From Enoplolaimus lenunculus (taxonomy: Eukaryota > Nematoda > Enoplea > Enoplida > Thoracostomopsidae), in assembly GCA_030248215.1 (NCBI GenBank), contig JASANG010001373.1, positions 124,001-188,000 of the forward strand: a DNA stretch of 64,000 nt. Reading direction: 5' to 3'. Of this stretch, positions 23,801 through 34,210 are shown piece by piece (within the stretch, counting starts at the first letter, position 1; each line of letters starts with the position of its first letter). Below the pieces are notes generated by a model. That model was not told the origin of the DNA and did no database searches. It saw only the letters and a list, made by a program, of their open reading frames with translations. The translations under genes and the position numbers were made by a program.

Positions 23801-26800
23801 GTAATTTTATCTTTTTCCTATCTTGAATTTAGAAAATATGAAAACATTTGAACGGAATTTTTGGTGGTGCGCCGAATTTGAAGGATGGTTTTACGTTTTA
23901 AGGTAATAGAGTTACATAATTGAACATTAAAGATTTATATGTAAATAAGGCTTAAAACTTGTATTCTCGATTGTGTAGCGCACAAATATGTATGTAACGC
24001 TAGATGTCATCATATTTGATTATTTGTGAACCCGAAAATCATATTTTATTACAATCCACCACGTGTTTACGGCGTGATTTTTCCATATCGCCAGATTTAT
24101 ACTAATTGCTAACTGGTGATAGCTGTAATAACCATTTGATGAAAAATTTTGTTTTTGTGGGTTATGTTCGTTGTGGGTGTGTTCATGGAAAAAACTTTGA
24201 AGATTGGGTTTCTTGTGCTGCCAAGTTAAGAAATATCTAGATACCTTGAAACAAAAATCCCAAAGACAGATTGACCCATGGATTCCTCCTCTGGATACGC
24301 TCATGTGTGTGCTATACTATTGCAGCTGGATTCACTATGATCTGCGTGTTGCACTTGTCGGTGCAAAAGTTGATTTAACGTATGAATATGATGTAAGCTG
24401 TGTTACTGCTATCAAGAATGCATTTTGAGGAAAAAACTAATTTTAATAAATAATGCTAAGGTCCGAACTTTTGTATACTACTTCTTGGGGTTGACTTTTT
24501 GAGGTTTGTGATATATTTCATACAGGCGCGTTGGTAGAAGTGCCATGGAAGGCAAGGCCTGTTAAATTCTTATTTCAGTTGTTTTTATTTTGCTTGTTTA
24601 TTGTTATTATATAAATGTCTTTTTATTGTAGCATGTCGGCACCGATATGAAGACTATTGCACAGTTGGCAGATCAGTCTCATCCGTTTTATAAGGTATAT
24701 ATAATTACTTGGGGTTGTGGTTATATAACAGTTTTTGATAGATGCCAGCTCCTTCCACGCGATACGCAATAGTCCATGGCTATCGTTTGGTCTCGGTCTA
24801 GCTTTTTTCAGTCTCGGTGGTTTACAGATCGAGACCAAAGAGGTGAGAAATCAATAAGCAATCACAAAAATTTTCTGTGGATCGCAGCTTTGGCCCAAAA
24901 GTACTTGCGTTTTTCGCTTACCAACACAGAAAGCGGACGGTTGTGGAACACCGCTACCTGGTTATACAGCGATTTGACAAACCGAATGACCCCTCCTGTT
25001 ACCCAAAATTCTGCTTTGCGAAAGGAAACCCAAAACACTTATATTTTATTGTGACAAAGCACAAATAGTTGCATTTTCGCGTTGAAACAACCATTCAGAG
25101 CAGATAAAAATATTCAAAACTTTTGTTAAAAATCTTATTTTTGTTTTCCATAACATTTAAAAATTGACCAAGATAAGACCAAAAGTTTCGGTCTCGGTCT
25201 TGCTTCTTTGACCGAGACCGTCCATTCCTGATCATTAACCAATTTTTGAAATTTATTGTTTTTTCATAAATTAAGGTTAACGAAAGTTTTAGTCCTTACG
25301 GGAGCAACAACTCACGGGAAGAACACCGCAGTGTGATTTAATTTTTGAAACAAATAAAGCATACATATTTTGATACTTACAGAGTTATGAGTGAAAATAT
25401 GTTAATTTCTGTGTTTTAGGTGCTTTCCGATGCAAAACGTCCTATGATTGTAGTTGGCTCATCCGCTTTGCAACACCCAGAAAATGGAGGTGCATTGCTT
25501 ACCGCGGTTCACAAGCTTGCAGATACCCTTCGAAACAAATCGGCTTCAGCTAATGATGACGGTCACAAAATAGTGAACATATTGCATCGCGCAGCAAGCC
25601 AGGTACGTAAGTTGTGAGATTTGGTCAAACATGACCTGTATTCAGGGACGTGCAGTGCCGTTAGGTCAGAAATCAAACTCAATAATATATTTTTGCGAAA
25701 CCTAATAACTCTGTGACCTGTGTAGTTCTGAAATAGCAAAAAAGTCTGATTGCAGTTAGAATAATTCCCAGTCAAATGATGTCCCGATTTCTATTGTATT
25801 AGAACGCAGTAATCGCTGGATTGCAGAGATGATAGTTCTAGTTTGACTTATGTAAACTCGAAAACCGACTTAAGTCAAAGGTCGACTCAAGTCTAATCTC
25901 TGCAAACTGCAGCCTATTCAATTTGTACTAATTTTTTAATATAACGTGAATGATAGTCAAATATGCGAAAATTTTGAATTATTGATAAATTTCCGTTTGG
26001 TTGGCGTTTTAGGTTGGAGCGTTAGACGTTGGCTATCAACCTGGAGTATCAAAGTTGTTGTCAACTCAACCGAAGTTGTTGTACTTACTCGGAGCTGATT
26101 CGGGTGTTATCACTCGTGATCAATTGCCAAGTGATTGTTTTGTCGTCTATCAAGGTATCTCGATGTTAAGTCTTAAAGTGTCTTGTTTTTTAATAAACTT
26201 TGTAACTTATGACCTCAATAGTTTCAAAAATAAACGTGTATTTAATCAAATGGAATGTCGTGATTGCAGTTGGTGTAGCATTGCTGGTTATGCATTCATC
26301 ATTGGCCCATGTTAATTATAGGGGTTGGCCGTTGATAAACAGGAAGACTGTGGGACATAGGGGCTGGGAGACTGTGGCTTTGGTTTAGTAAGCTGTGCAG
26401 GTACTTCTATTGTCGGTTGACAATAGGTACTATAAATTTCGATATAGCTAATGGATTGGTTTCACCTGAGACCACGGGCCCTTGTCAAATTGAACGAGCG
26501 TCAGCATAACGTTAAGCGTCATTCCAGGGCATCATGGTGATGTTGGCGCAGAAATGGCGGATTTGATTATACCAGGCGCAGCTTATACTGAAAAAGACGC
26601 GACCTATGTGAACACGGAAGGTCGTGTGCAACGCGCCCTGTCTGCTGTGTCCCCGCCTGGAAATGCGAGAGAGGACTGGAAAATCATTCGTGCGTTGTCC
26701 GAGGTGGGTTTTGACATGAGTTAAAGTGCCTTGTATATGTGCTAATTTCGAATCATAAGAATAATAAGGTTCTTGCGTCCATTAACATGTCCTTCAAAAC

Positions 26801-27755
26801 CAGCTTAAGGACAGCCTCATTTGCATCTTATTTTCCCTTAGGCTTAGGCTTAGGCGTGGGCAGTTTCATATTCCAATTTTCAGCATATAATATGACGTAT
26901 CAAGTCTTAAAACGGACCATGCACCTACGTGGAGCGCAATACATAATGGGGAAATGTAAGTTGTGGACAAATACCGATAGTTTTTTAAACTGACTGATTC
27001 CTACGCTGTTTGCGAAGCTCAAATTAGCACAAAAGTAAGACATGTGGATTGTGAAAAATGTGTCGAAATTAGAACATCGTCATCCACTGGTTCGAAAGTC
27101 ACCACATCTATCACAACTGGTGATAGGTACTACACACATTTTGAAAATACGAGCCCTAATAACAAAACTTTATATGGTAGCAATATACGTGAGTATATGT
27201 TTTGTATTTGTTTAGATAAGTGGAAAAACTCTGCCGTACGATACCCTGTTACAATTACGCGACCGAATGATTGAAATTGCTCCGCATTTGTCTCGGCCTG
27301 GAACTGCAGAAGAATCTAATTTTGTCGAGGTCGCCTCTACTTTATGCAAAGTAAGTTTTTTATATTTTTGCTGTCAGATTACGGTTTTTACTTATGAAGC
27401 CGGTGTTTATTACATACTATCTCCGCTCGATGCTCAACGCTGGGCATTGTGTATTATTTTGCTTACACTTTGTGTGGGAAGGGTTTTAGTCGCTCACGGT
27501 AAAATTTGTTGCAATATGACTTACCTAATTCTTTTGCAGGACCAGCAGCAACCCATGTCATCGGCTTCTGCGAGTGACGAACTAAAACCGCCTCAGTTAT
27601 GGTTGGCCGATTTTTACATGACTAACACGATTAGCAGAGCATCGCAAACAATGGCGAAATGTGTTCAAGCAGCATATTCACATCGCGAACATTTGCAAAA
27701 ACATCACGATCCGAGAGCGGATGATCTTAAGCGGTTGGTAGCAGCGAGCCAGTGA
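17847..27755 (+). CDS. NDUFS1: NADH-ubiquinone oxidoreductase 75-kDa subunit, 18 exons, complete
   Basis: Fe-S subunit at the tip of the complex I matrix arm; passes electrons from the flavin site. Exons: 17847-17895, 19125-19219, 19387-19494, 19822-19898, 20349-20495, 20674-20751, 21349-21534, 21925-22024, 22615-22767, 23129-23274, 23666-23794, 24326-24392, 24632-24694, 25420-25602, 26013-26154, 26528-26703, 27216-27350, 27540-27755. This gives 749 residues (human 727). The N-terminus [16 protein letters not shown] is Arg-containing and acid-free, like a mitochondrial presequence. Cluster ligands are intact: C61, C72, C75, C89 ([2Fe-2S] N1b); H121, C125, C128, C134 (N5); C177, C180, C183, C227 (N4). 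The molybdopterin-oxidoreductase-like region follows ([48 protein letters not shown]) and the usual [19 protein letters not shown] end. Oddities: a GC donor after exon 6, about seven extra residues (TDNPVTG) after N5, and weak acceptors for exon 9. Confidence 0.97.
18236..18561 (-). mobile_element. tRNA-Phe-derived SINE, copy 1 (NDUFS1 intron 1)
   Basis: On the minus strand, 18378-18314 reads as a tRNA-like head: ATGGCTCGGTGGATA (A box), GGACTGAAAATCTG (tRNA-Phe GAA anticodon arm) and GAGTTCCAAACCTC (B-box region). About 250 bp of shared unrelated sequence follows, including CATATGAAGGAACTTCATATG, a strong hairpin. A parallel copy lies 100 bp downstream. Confidence 0.72.
18659..18984 (-). mobile_element. 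tRNA-Phe-derived SINE, copy 2 (NDUFS1 intron 1)
   Basis: Collinear with copy 1 at an estimated 85-90% identity. The tRNA-like head 18802-18739 on the minus strand has GTGGTTCAGTGGATAACGCG and GAATTCGAAACCTC, so its box A and box B are nearer to a real tRNA than in copy 1. Same orientation as copy 1, so the pair is either two insertions or an old segmental duplication. Confidence 0.74.
20746..20760 (+). other. GC-AG intron donor after NDUFS1 exon 6
   Basis: Exon 6 ends ...TGTGTCAG at 20751 and the intron starts GCAAGT. Only this GC donor joins in frame to exon 7: AG|G encodes Arg, then FANEVAG. The nearby GT at 20756 would give a stop within a few codons of exon 7. AG|GCAAGT is the known consensus for GC-AG introns. 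Confidence 0.88.
22040..22145. repeat. AAGCCTAAGCC hexamer tract, NDUFS1 intron 8
   Basis: Contains TAAGTCTAAGCCTAAGCC, a fragment of the GGGGCGGAAC foldback family. A related TTAGGCTTAGGCTTAGGC tract lies at 26840-26858 in intron 16. Short and degenerate. Confidence 0.5.
24775..25230. mobile_element. GGTCTCGGTC foldback element, copy 1 (NDUFS1 intron 13)
   Basis: The right end GACCGAGACC, GTCCATTCCTG is complementary to the left end of the copy at 38720 (CAGGGATTGGCG, TCTCGGTCTCG). Internal GGTCTCGG and CCGAGACC words recur. The core, including ACTTGCG, CCAACACAGA and TTATTGTGACAAAGCACAAA, is shared with 38720-39410. The left end is eroded. Probably hAT-like by its CAGG ends; no octamer duplication is visible. 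Confidence 0.7.
27059..27165. repeat. CACCTATCACCAGTTGGTGATAGG foldback repeat (NDUFS1 intron 16)
   Basis: TTCGAAAGT, CTATCACAACTGGTGATAGG and CACATTTTGAAAATACG form one half of a hairpin repeat also found near 21650, 29220, 33593, 40757, 44613 and 45120. It sits about 50 bp upstream of exon 17. Confidence 0.5.
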
Positions 27756-29100
27756 AGTAAAAAGAAACCTGATAATGGTCTGGCTACACGGTCTTTGGTC
27801 ATTTTGTGCGGTTTAAATTGGAAACATTTTTGAGGACTACTATTGTCAGGCAAAATGCAAGGCACAACCTCGGGTAAAAGTTTCGCCAGAGTTCCGGTAA
27901 CCGGTCATTTTGGCAGTGCAAATATGGGACAACTTTGTAAGCTTAATATTCTCTGGATTCTTCGAAATGGTGTAAAAACCACTGTTTGACAACCATTTGC
28001 AAATTACTGTTCAAATTAACAAATTAAACATTGTTCATAATTTTGGTCCTTCTTCGGCAAAATTTGATGTCTTTAAACTTAGCATTAGCTTTCGCTGCTT
28101 GAAACAGAATCTTGATGTTTGGAAGCAGACACTTTTGTTTACAATGGGTTTAACTGCATTTTGAGTTTTGGCGATTTAGTAATCTTTTTCACTAAAATTT
28201 TTTTAAATAACTCATATTTGATTTTTAGCTCTGTTCTCAAGTATTAAATATCGAACCGAATAGTCCGCGCAAACTGTTCACGACTTCTGTTATTCATAGT
28301 GTGTATATTTATTGAAATTATGTGTATATGTATGTACGTAGATTTTGTGTACTTTGCTTTAGAAGTAAATTATTTTAAACTTTGTTTATTTTGAAAATGA
28401 AATGAAACTGGCCGAGCGAATTAAAACTATGACTTTGTTGATCACGTCCAAAAATTTTGCGTATGAAACTAAAATTTTATATTTTGGCTTACGTTTGAAC
28501 TTCGTTTTTTGTGTATGGGTATGGAGAGACCCAGTTAACCTTTTAACCCTTTCTCACATGAATATTTTATATTTCCCCTAAGACCTACTTTTATGCTAGG
28601 ATTAGAACTCCAGTGACTGGAGTGGGAGGCGTATATTCTCACCACTCAGCTATAGGAGCTTGACGCTCGACCCCGAGGGGGCTCACGTCTTGTGGTGATT
28701 TAGTACTATGTATACGTGTTGCAATTGTTAAACACGGTGCGATATATATTATTTAACGTATATACACTGCGCTGACATGCCTATAGGCAAATTCAATGTG
28801 AGAAGGGGTTAACCTGTTACTATTGTATTCAGGTATCCCTTTTCCAGTTATTTGGCTATTATTGAAACATCAAGCGTTTACATGAAATTCCAGTTCCTGC
28901 CTAACACTGTATCTATTAGCGTTATTGTAGTTCGTTGCTGATTGTGCTGTGCAAAATTTCACTGGTACTTTCAGCGTCATATTTTTCGTCTTTATACTCT
29001 CAAATGTACGCGTATTACTCAAGTATGGTGTGCTTTTACTGTTTCAAGATTCAGTTTTAATTACTATAAAAATTTGTTATAACTGTTCAACGCAGCAGAA
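27756..29100. other. Intergenic region NDUFS1 to MORF4L1
   Basis: Contains a degenerate CCGG-rich stretch (27870-28030) resembling the 7219 family, and the TTAA-flanked element at 28547-28808. No canonical AATAAA was seen soon after the NDUFS1 stop. No other gene recognised. Confidence 0.5.
28547..28808. mobile_element. TTAA-flanked MITE (piggyBac type) with tRNA-Gly(CCC)-like core, copy 1
   Basis: 262 bp bounded by TTAA on both sides. The ends CCCTTTCTCACATGAA and TTCAATGTGAGAAGGGG are inverted repeats. TTAA duplication with CCC-starting ends is typical of piggyBac. On the minus strand, 28659-28597 reads TAGCTGAGTGGTGAGAATAT, GCCTCCCACTC and GAGTTCTAATCCTAG, which resembles tRNA-Gly(CCC) from the D arm through box B. 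No transposase. A second copy is at 43303-43570. Confidence 0.8.
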
Positions 29101-31835
29101 ATGCCACAAGGAACCAGTAGTAGCGGTGTTAAATCGGGCAAATTTGAAGTTGGAGAAAAAGTGTTTGTCGATCATGGGAGCGTTTATTACGAAGCGAAGA
29201 TTTTAGAGGTTTGTTTATTTCACTTTTAAGTTCGTATTCTCAAATGTGTGTCGCATTCTCAAATGTGTATAGCATCTATTATCACTTAGTGACAGTTCTT
29301 GGATCCTTAAAACACTATTCAATGTTATGGAATTTCACTCACATATGAAATTAGCCGGAATTGTTCGCTTAAAGTGGAAACTTATAGCTAGCTTATGATA
29401 GGATCATATTCGTAAATGTGTATAGCACCTGTGCTGAATTTAGAACCTCTGAACTCACTGCTTTGTAAGCTACAAGACTGTATTATCGACTGGCGATAGT
29501 TAACGTTTGCCACCAGTGATTTTCCGTTCCATTTCTGTTTGTTTTAAATTCCCACAAGAATCGAAATATGATCATGTTATGTTTGTAGGTTTCTTTTCAA
29601 GGCCAAGGTCCGTATTAATGTGCATAAGACCTATCACATGTTAGCAATAGCGGTTTACACAAGCGAAATTCAACAGCTACAAATGGCAAACTTGGGTCAC
29701 AAGTAGTAGAAACACTCAAGGTTCTAAATATATGCTGTATGTATTTGCGAATATGGGCCTTAAATTTCAATGTTTTTATTTGTAAGAAACTATTTTGTTA
29801 TAGATTGTATCTGATTCGCGAACAAGCTGTCAGTACAGTGTTCATTATAACGGTTGGAATTCGCGTTACGATGAAATTGTTAGTGAGAAAATGGTACTCA
29901 AATATAATGATGCAAATGCAAAGAATGCCAAAGAGCTTCAGGTAGGTGTTTATTATTCTATTTGTATAATAGGCGTTCCAACTTTAATAATATAGATTTA
30001 CTGATTTAGTTATGTTAGCTTAGTTAAATCCAGTTATAGTTGTAATAGATACTGAAGCTAAAAGCTTTTTAGTGTGATAGAAACCCTTTGTATAATTGTT
30101 GATATAGTTATTGTGTACAGTAAATGGAAGTTATTTCCTCCCGAAATTTCATATGATACAAGAAAATTCTTTTAAAATGCTTTAGTATAATATTAAGGAT
30201 CATACAGATGGCAATTTTCTCGCTCGCTAGCATCGCTCTAAAATAATTTTTATAGGTTCATATCTTTTCTCGAATACAATCGTGACGTTGAACCCTAGAA
30301 CAATGAATAAATATTAATAAAATTTTATCTCATTGTTTTATGAGAAAATGCAACCGAAACGCAAGAAAGCAAAGCCGCCCGCGTCGTTATCAACGGCCGC
30401 TGGTGGGGCGCACCTGACCACTGGATCTACTACCAGTGATCGGTACGGAACCGGTTCAGTAACGTCCAAATCAGAAACTGCGCTGTCAAGACGGGAAATT
30501 TTCGAAGTCGACGAGAGTTTGCCGTCCCGGGCGTCGTCTCCTCATACGTCGGTTGATGAAAGTAGCGTGGGTGGAGCTGATACACCGCCGGTGGCCGGTT
30601 CAACTACAAAGGGAAACCGTTTGAAAACACCAAGCATCTCGGCAGCGGACAAAAGCGAAACTGAATTGAGCTCAGGTAAGAGCGGTGGTTCAGAACATTT
30701 AATACCGCCGGAAAATTGATTCCCTCGGACTGATTTGTCAGAAAATTGCTCTAGGAAACCGATTTTTCAGGTGTGAGGATTTGATATTATAACAGTGGCA
30801 TACTGATAAATTGCGGGAGGATAGAAAGTAAATGCTGGTGTTTGAGCATAGGGTATACTATGAGCAACTAATCGCAAACTGCCTATGTGCAATAGATTAG
30901 CAGTGAGTGTGATTTGTAATTAAGACACCAATGTGTTGAACAAAGTCTCTAAAAGATGTGAGAGCTAGAAGGTCAAGTCCAATGGCTGAGTGGTGATGGT
31001 AAGCACCTACTGAGAGTTCGGAGTACGAATCCTATCTTTAAAATATATAGATGTCAGATGAAATAGAAACTATTAACGCAAGAAAAGATTTAGCTACTAC
31101 TTATTTTACATTTCAGCTCCAGAAAACAATGCGGCCAGTAGTTCAACTCGTGGCAACAGCAGTACTGGCTCGCGAAAGCGAAATTATAAAGCGGCAAATG
31201 CTAATTCTACAGCCCAATCAAGTAGTCATGGCGCAGATTTTCATTCAGGTACTGGAGGTATTCCGTCAGGCTCAGGAAGTGCATGTGTAGAATCGTTGGA
31301 CGAATACAAAAATCGACTTGAAATTAAAGTCAGCATTCCCGAAGATTTAAAGCCAGTCCTGGTCGATGATTGGGATTTAGTAACACGTCAGTTTAAACTG
31401 GTTAAATTGCCAGTTGCGTCACGTACAGTTCGACAAATACTGGACGACTATATGAAAACGAAATCTAGCGTGGGAGCCTCGGCAGCAAAGTTGTCGCAAA
31501 TTGGTGAAATCACGAAAGGCGTTCGCGAGTATTTTGACGTGATGCTAGGAACACAGTTGCTCTACAAGTACGAGCGATTGCAGTACGCCGATATTCGCAA
31601 AGAGCAGCCTGGGGTACCACCATCGTCGCTTTATGGAGCCGTTCATTTATTGAGATTGTTCGTTCGTTTGGGGCATATGTTGGCGTATACACCCCTGTCT
31701 GAAAAACATATAACGCTGATTTTGGGACACGTTCATGATTTGATTGCGTATTTGAGACGGAATAAAGCGACGTTGTTTCCGCTGGAAGATTATGTTACGG
31801 CGCCGCCGCAGTATCAGCGGGAAGCGTTTTCGTAA
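29101..31835 (+). CDS. MORF4L1: MRG15/MORF4L1 chromatin protein, four exons, complete
   Basis: Chromodomain plus MRG-domain subunit of NuA4/Tip60 acetyltransferase and Sin3 deacetylase complexes that reads H3K36 methylation (family knowledge). Exons: 29101-29208, 29804-29941, 30345-30675, 31117-31835; phases agree, 431 residues (human 323-362). Residues 14-80 are the chromodomain (KFEVGEKVFVDHG ... YSVHYNGWNSRYDEIV ... VLKYND). Residues about 85-250 are a Ser/Thr/Gly-rich linker, longer than in vertebrates, starting with basic KRKKAKPP. About 255-425 is the MRG domain (IPEDLKPVLVDDWD, YFDVMLGTQLLYKYER, YGAVHLLRLFVRLG, MLAYTPLSEKH, DYVTAPPQY). The aromatic cage keeps Y30, Y51 and W54, but the human W53 position is Y58, and the next Trp is Ile. 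The start is the only ATG in frame that precedes the chromodomain. Confidence 0.96.
29220..29500. repeat. GTATTCTCAAATGTG repeat copies (MORF4L1 intron 1)
   Basis: Two close copies of TTCTCAAATGTGT (near 29236 and 29255), then CTATTATCACTTAGTGACAG and a third, CGTAAATGTGTATAGCACC. These are pieces of the foldback family represented at 33593-33752. Confidence 0.45.
30976..31035 (+). repeat. tRNA-like SINE fragment (MORF4L1 intron 3)
   Basis: AATGGCTGAGTGGTGATGG resembles a tRNA D arm/box A, and GGAGTACGAATCC a box B. It lies in sense orientation 80 bp upstream of exon 4, without a recognisable body, so it is a truncated copy related to the tRNA-like core at 28597. Confidence 0.5.
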
Positions 31836-31879
31836 TTTGGGGTATGCGGTATGGGTGTAAAAAGGTGTAGGTTGCTGGT

Positions 31880-32042
31880 AGAGTTGCAATATTTGAAAAT
31901 GTATACCAGAAACCGGACCAGGAATTTTTGAAAGCAAAAAAAACACGGACCCAAAATATGGTGTGAAAATTATTAGGACCCGGACTTTTCTGCTGTGAAA
32001 TCATGGATCAGGGAATTTCTAAAATCCAAACAATGCAACTCT
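31880..32042. mobile_element. AGAGTTGCA foldback element with CCGG/GGACCC words
   Basis: The ends AGAGTTGCAATA and AATGCAACTCT are inverted repeats; AACCGGACC and GGACCCGGAC lie inside. Related ends with CCGGGTCCGGG occur at 47899 and 59440-59568. It starts 45 bp after the MORF4L1 stop codon, so it may form part of the 3' UTR. Confidence 0.55.
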
Positions 32043-32489
32043 ACTTGTCTGAAGCTTTTATTCAAAATGTCAAGGCGTTTCGGTTGAAATGACGCTCGGC
32101 CCGTAGCCAGCTTAATATGGTCGCGGATAGAGAAAAAAGTTCGCGGAAAACTTTCGCGGATTTCGACATTCCAAATGGTTATTGGCCCGGACGAAAGTTG
32201 TGTCCTGATTGACCCGGGTCAGTATTGTGTTTACTGTAGGGTTACAGACGATACTCACTATATTTTGAAATAACACAAATAAGCGTCACCGTCAAGTTTA
32301 ATCAGAAATTCAGGTAAAAACTGTTGTTAAAGTGACTGATTTTGGTTTGTTTCGGTATTGTACGATTATAGTATTACAAAAAAGACTTGTGAGGATAACA
32401 TGGATCCTTTAGAGGGGTGTCACGTAAAAATAGTGAAACCAAAACGGATTTTTTAGAAAAAATAGGTTTCAACTTTTGATTGAACACCT

Positions 32490-33430
32490 GATGATGATGA
32501 TGATAGCCCTCTTTGAAGCTTCCTTCCTATATTTGGTATCCCAGATGCTTGGCAACGGCAACTGGGTCTGTCCACAGAGATTCTTCCGTTAGGTTTGTTG
32601 GTTTTGCTGCGCAGTTAAAGATATGGGCGGTATTATGTGGCCCGACGTTGCAATCTGGGCAGACGTCGACGATCTGATTATTGATCCTTGCCAGGTACGA
32701 GTTCAGATGTCTGCTGTAGCCGGATCTTAGTTGTGCGAGGTGGGTTCTCACTTGGCGGGGAAGAGATTCTTCAGTTGAGCAGATCGGCGGAGGATATCCC
32801 CCAGGACGAGATTCTGCTTATACCCGTGTTTTGCGCTCTCCACAGCAGAAGAATGGAGTGACTTAATCCCGGCCTTGAGATTTTCATGATCGAGACGACC
32901 CCCCGGGGGCAGCAGGTGAGTATATTCAGCAGAGTGTTTGTACCAAACCGTAGGTTTCATATTGGCATGGGTGTGCGGGGTGGTGGCTGGAGAATGCGAA
33001 CTGGCGGGCAATAAGCTGGTTGTGCTTCTTTACGGGCAGTTCTTTGGCCTCGCGATGAAGGTCATCGATGTCGGTCATTTGCATGCATCCGATGGCAATG
33101 CGCAGTGCAGTATTCTGCGATCTTTGTAGGTGTGTCCAGTGTGTTTCCGTGAGGATTGGTTCCCAGACGGGACAACAGTAGCTGAGAATCGATCTGCTAA
33201 TAGCTCTGTATGACAGTAACAGGGTTTCCTTGTCGCTTCCCCAAGTCGATCCGGCCAACGCTTTGAGAATGGAATTGCGCTGCTGAACACGTGCTGAGAG
33301 AATCTTACAATGGGCACCGAAGCACATCATCGTGTCGAGGGTTACGCCCAGCAGTTTCGGGTTTTTGACCAATGGGAGCAGATGGCCTTTGAAGTTTATT
33401 TGGGGCAAATTCCACTCCGCCAGAGTCCAA
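32490..33430 (-). mobile_element. 5'-truncated non-LTR retrotransposon (jockey/CR1-like LINE), 3' end of ORF2
   Basis: Minus-strand pieces encode the end of a reverse transcriptase: WTLAEWNLPQINF, NPKLLGVTLDTMM, SYRAISRSILSYCCPVWEP and LQRSQNTALRIAIG. These are followed by HLAQLRSGYSRHLNSYLARI, a zinc-knuckle-like VCPDCN...PHNTAHIFNC, and LWTDPVAVAKHLG. Two frame changes (near 32990 and 32750) separate the three pieces, so it is dead. The 3' end carries a (ATC)n tail, seen as GATGATGATGATGATAG on the plus strand at 32490-32505. The palm with the catalytic FADD-type motif is missing, as in a typical dead-on-arrival copy. Confidence 0.88.
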
Positions 33431-33592
33431 AAGGAAAGAGTTTAGAAAAAATTTACAAAATTGAATTGTTCCGTTTGTATTGATGTTCTTTCGTTTCAAT
33501 TGATATAACTAAACTTAGTAAACAGTTTGCTGTCTTTAACTATTTCGCTCATGGAGTACTGCAAATATTGGCCAAAACCTTTAACCAGGGAC

Positions 33593-33752
33593 CGTATTCT
33601 CAACGTGTGTAGCACCTATCACCAGTTGGTGATGAGTATTATGTCTTTCGAATCAGGTCCGTTTTCAGATCCGTAAACTGCAAGAGTGTGCCAATTTGAA
33701 AATCTATCGCTAACTGGTGACATATTTTACGCATATTTGAAAATAAGCACTC
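33593..33752. mobile_element. GTATTCTC...CACCTATCACCAGTTGGTGAT foldback repeat
   Basis: The left end CCGTATTCTCAACGTGTGTA pairs with ACGCATATTTGAAAATAAGC at the right. The inner hairpins CACCTATCACCAGTTGGTGA and CTATCGCTAACTGGTGAC are inverted repeats of each other. Fullest copy of a family scattered in many introns here. Confidence 0.6.
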
Positions 33753-34144
33753 TAAATGAAAAAGTTTTTAGTAGAGACGTTAAAATTTAAATTTTCTCCA
33801 ACATTGACGCCACCTAAGTAAACGATTATTTTGGGCAACTGCGGAGGATTGGTGGGATTAAGCGCCGTAAAATGGAAACATTTCAAGTCACAGCACCATT
33901 GAGAGCTGTGGCCATGTTTTAAATGGCTTTGGAATGCCAAACTCAGCACGATAAAAACAGAAATATCCAAGGACAACGTTCTGATGTATGACGTGGTGGA
34001 AAACTGAATTTCAATTCCAGAAAAATTCAAAAATTACACATGTTGGGTTTTCATGTGTTGGAATTGAACTGAATTTTCAATGAAATTCATTCAATGCGTT
34101 TTCAGATTTGAATAAAATTTTAATTCTTTAAATCACATGTTTTG

Positions 34145-34210
34145 AAACAATCGTATGTTAATGAGTTGAATAAATTAAAACAATCGTATGTTAATGAGTT
34201 GAATAAAACA
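34145..34210. repeat. Two-unit tandem repeat of about 35 bp
   Basis: ACAATCGTATGTTAATGAG followed by TTGAATAAA occurs twice head to tail. Non-coding. Confidence 0.75.

Noticed and set aside
26838-26860. TTAGGCTTAGGCTTAGGC looks like a nematode-type telomere repeat
   Set aside because: Only three imperfect units, and the same hexamer is a normal internal part of the GGGGCGGAAC foldback family in this window.
33752-34030. Minus-strand frame of 92 codons
   Set aside because: Could be an eroded transposon coding fragment, but no motif is diagnostic and no repeat boundary is visible.
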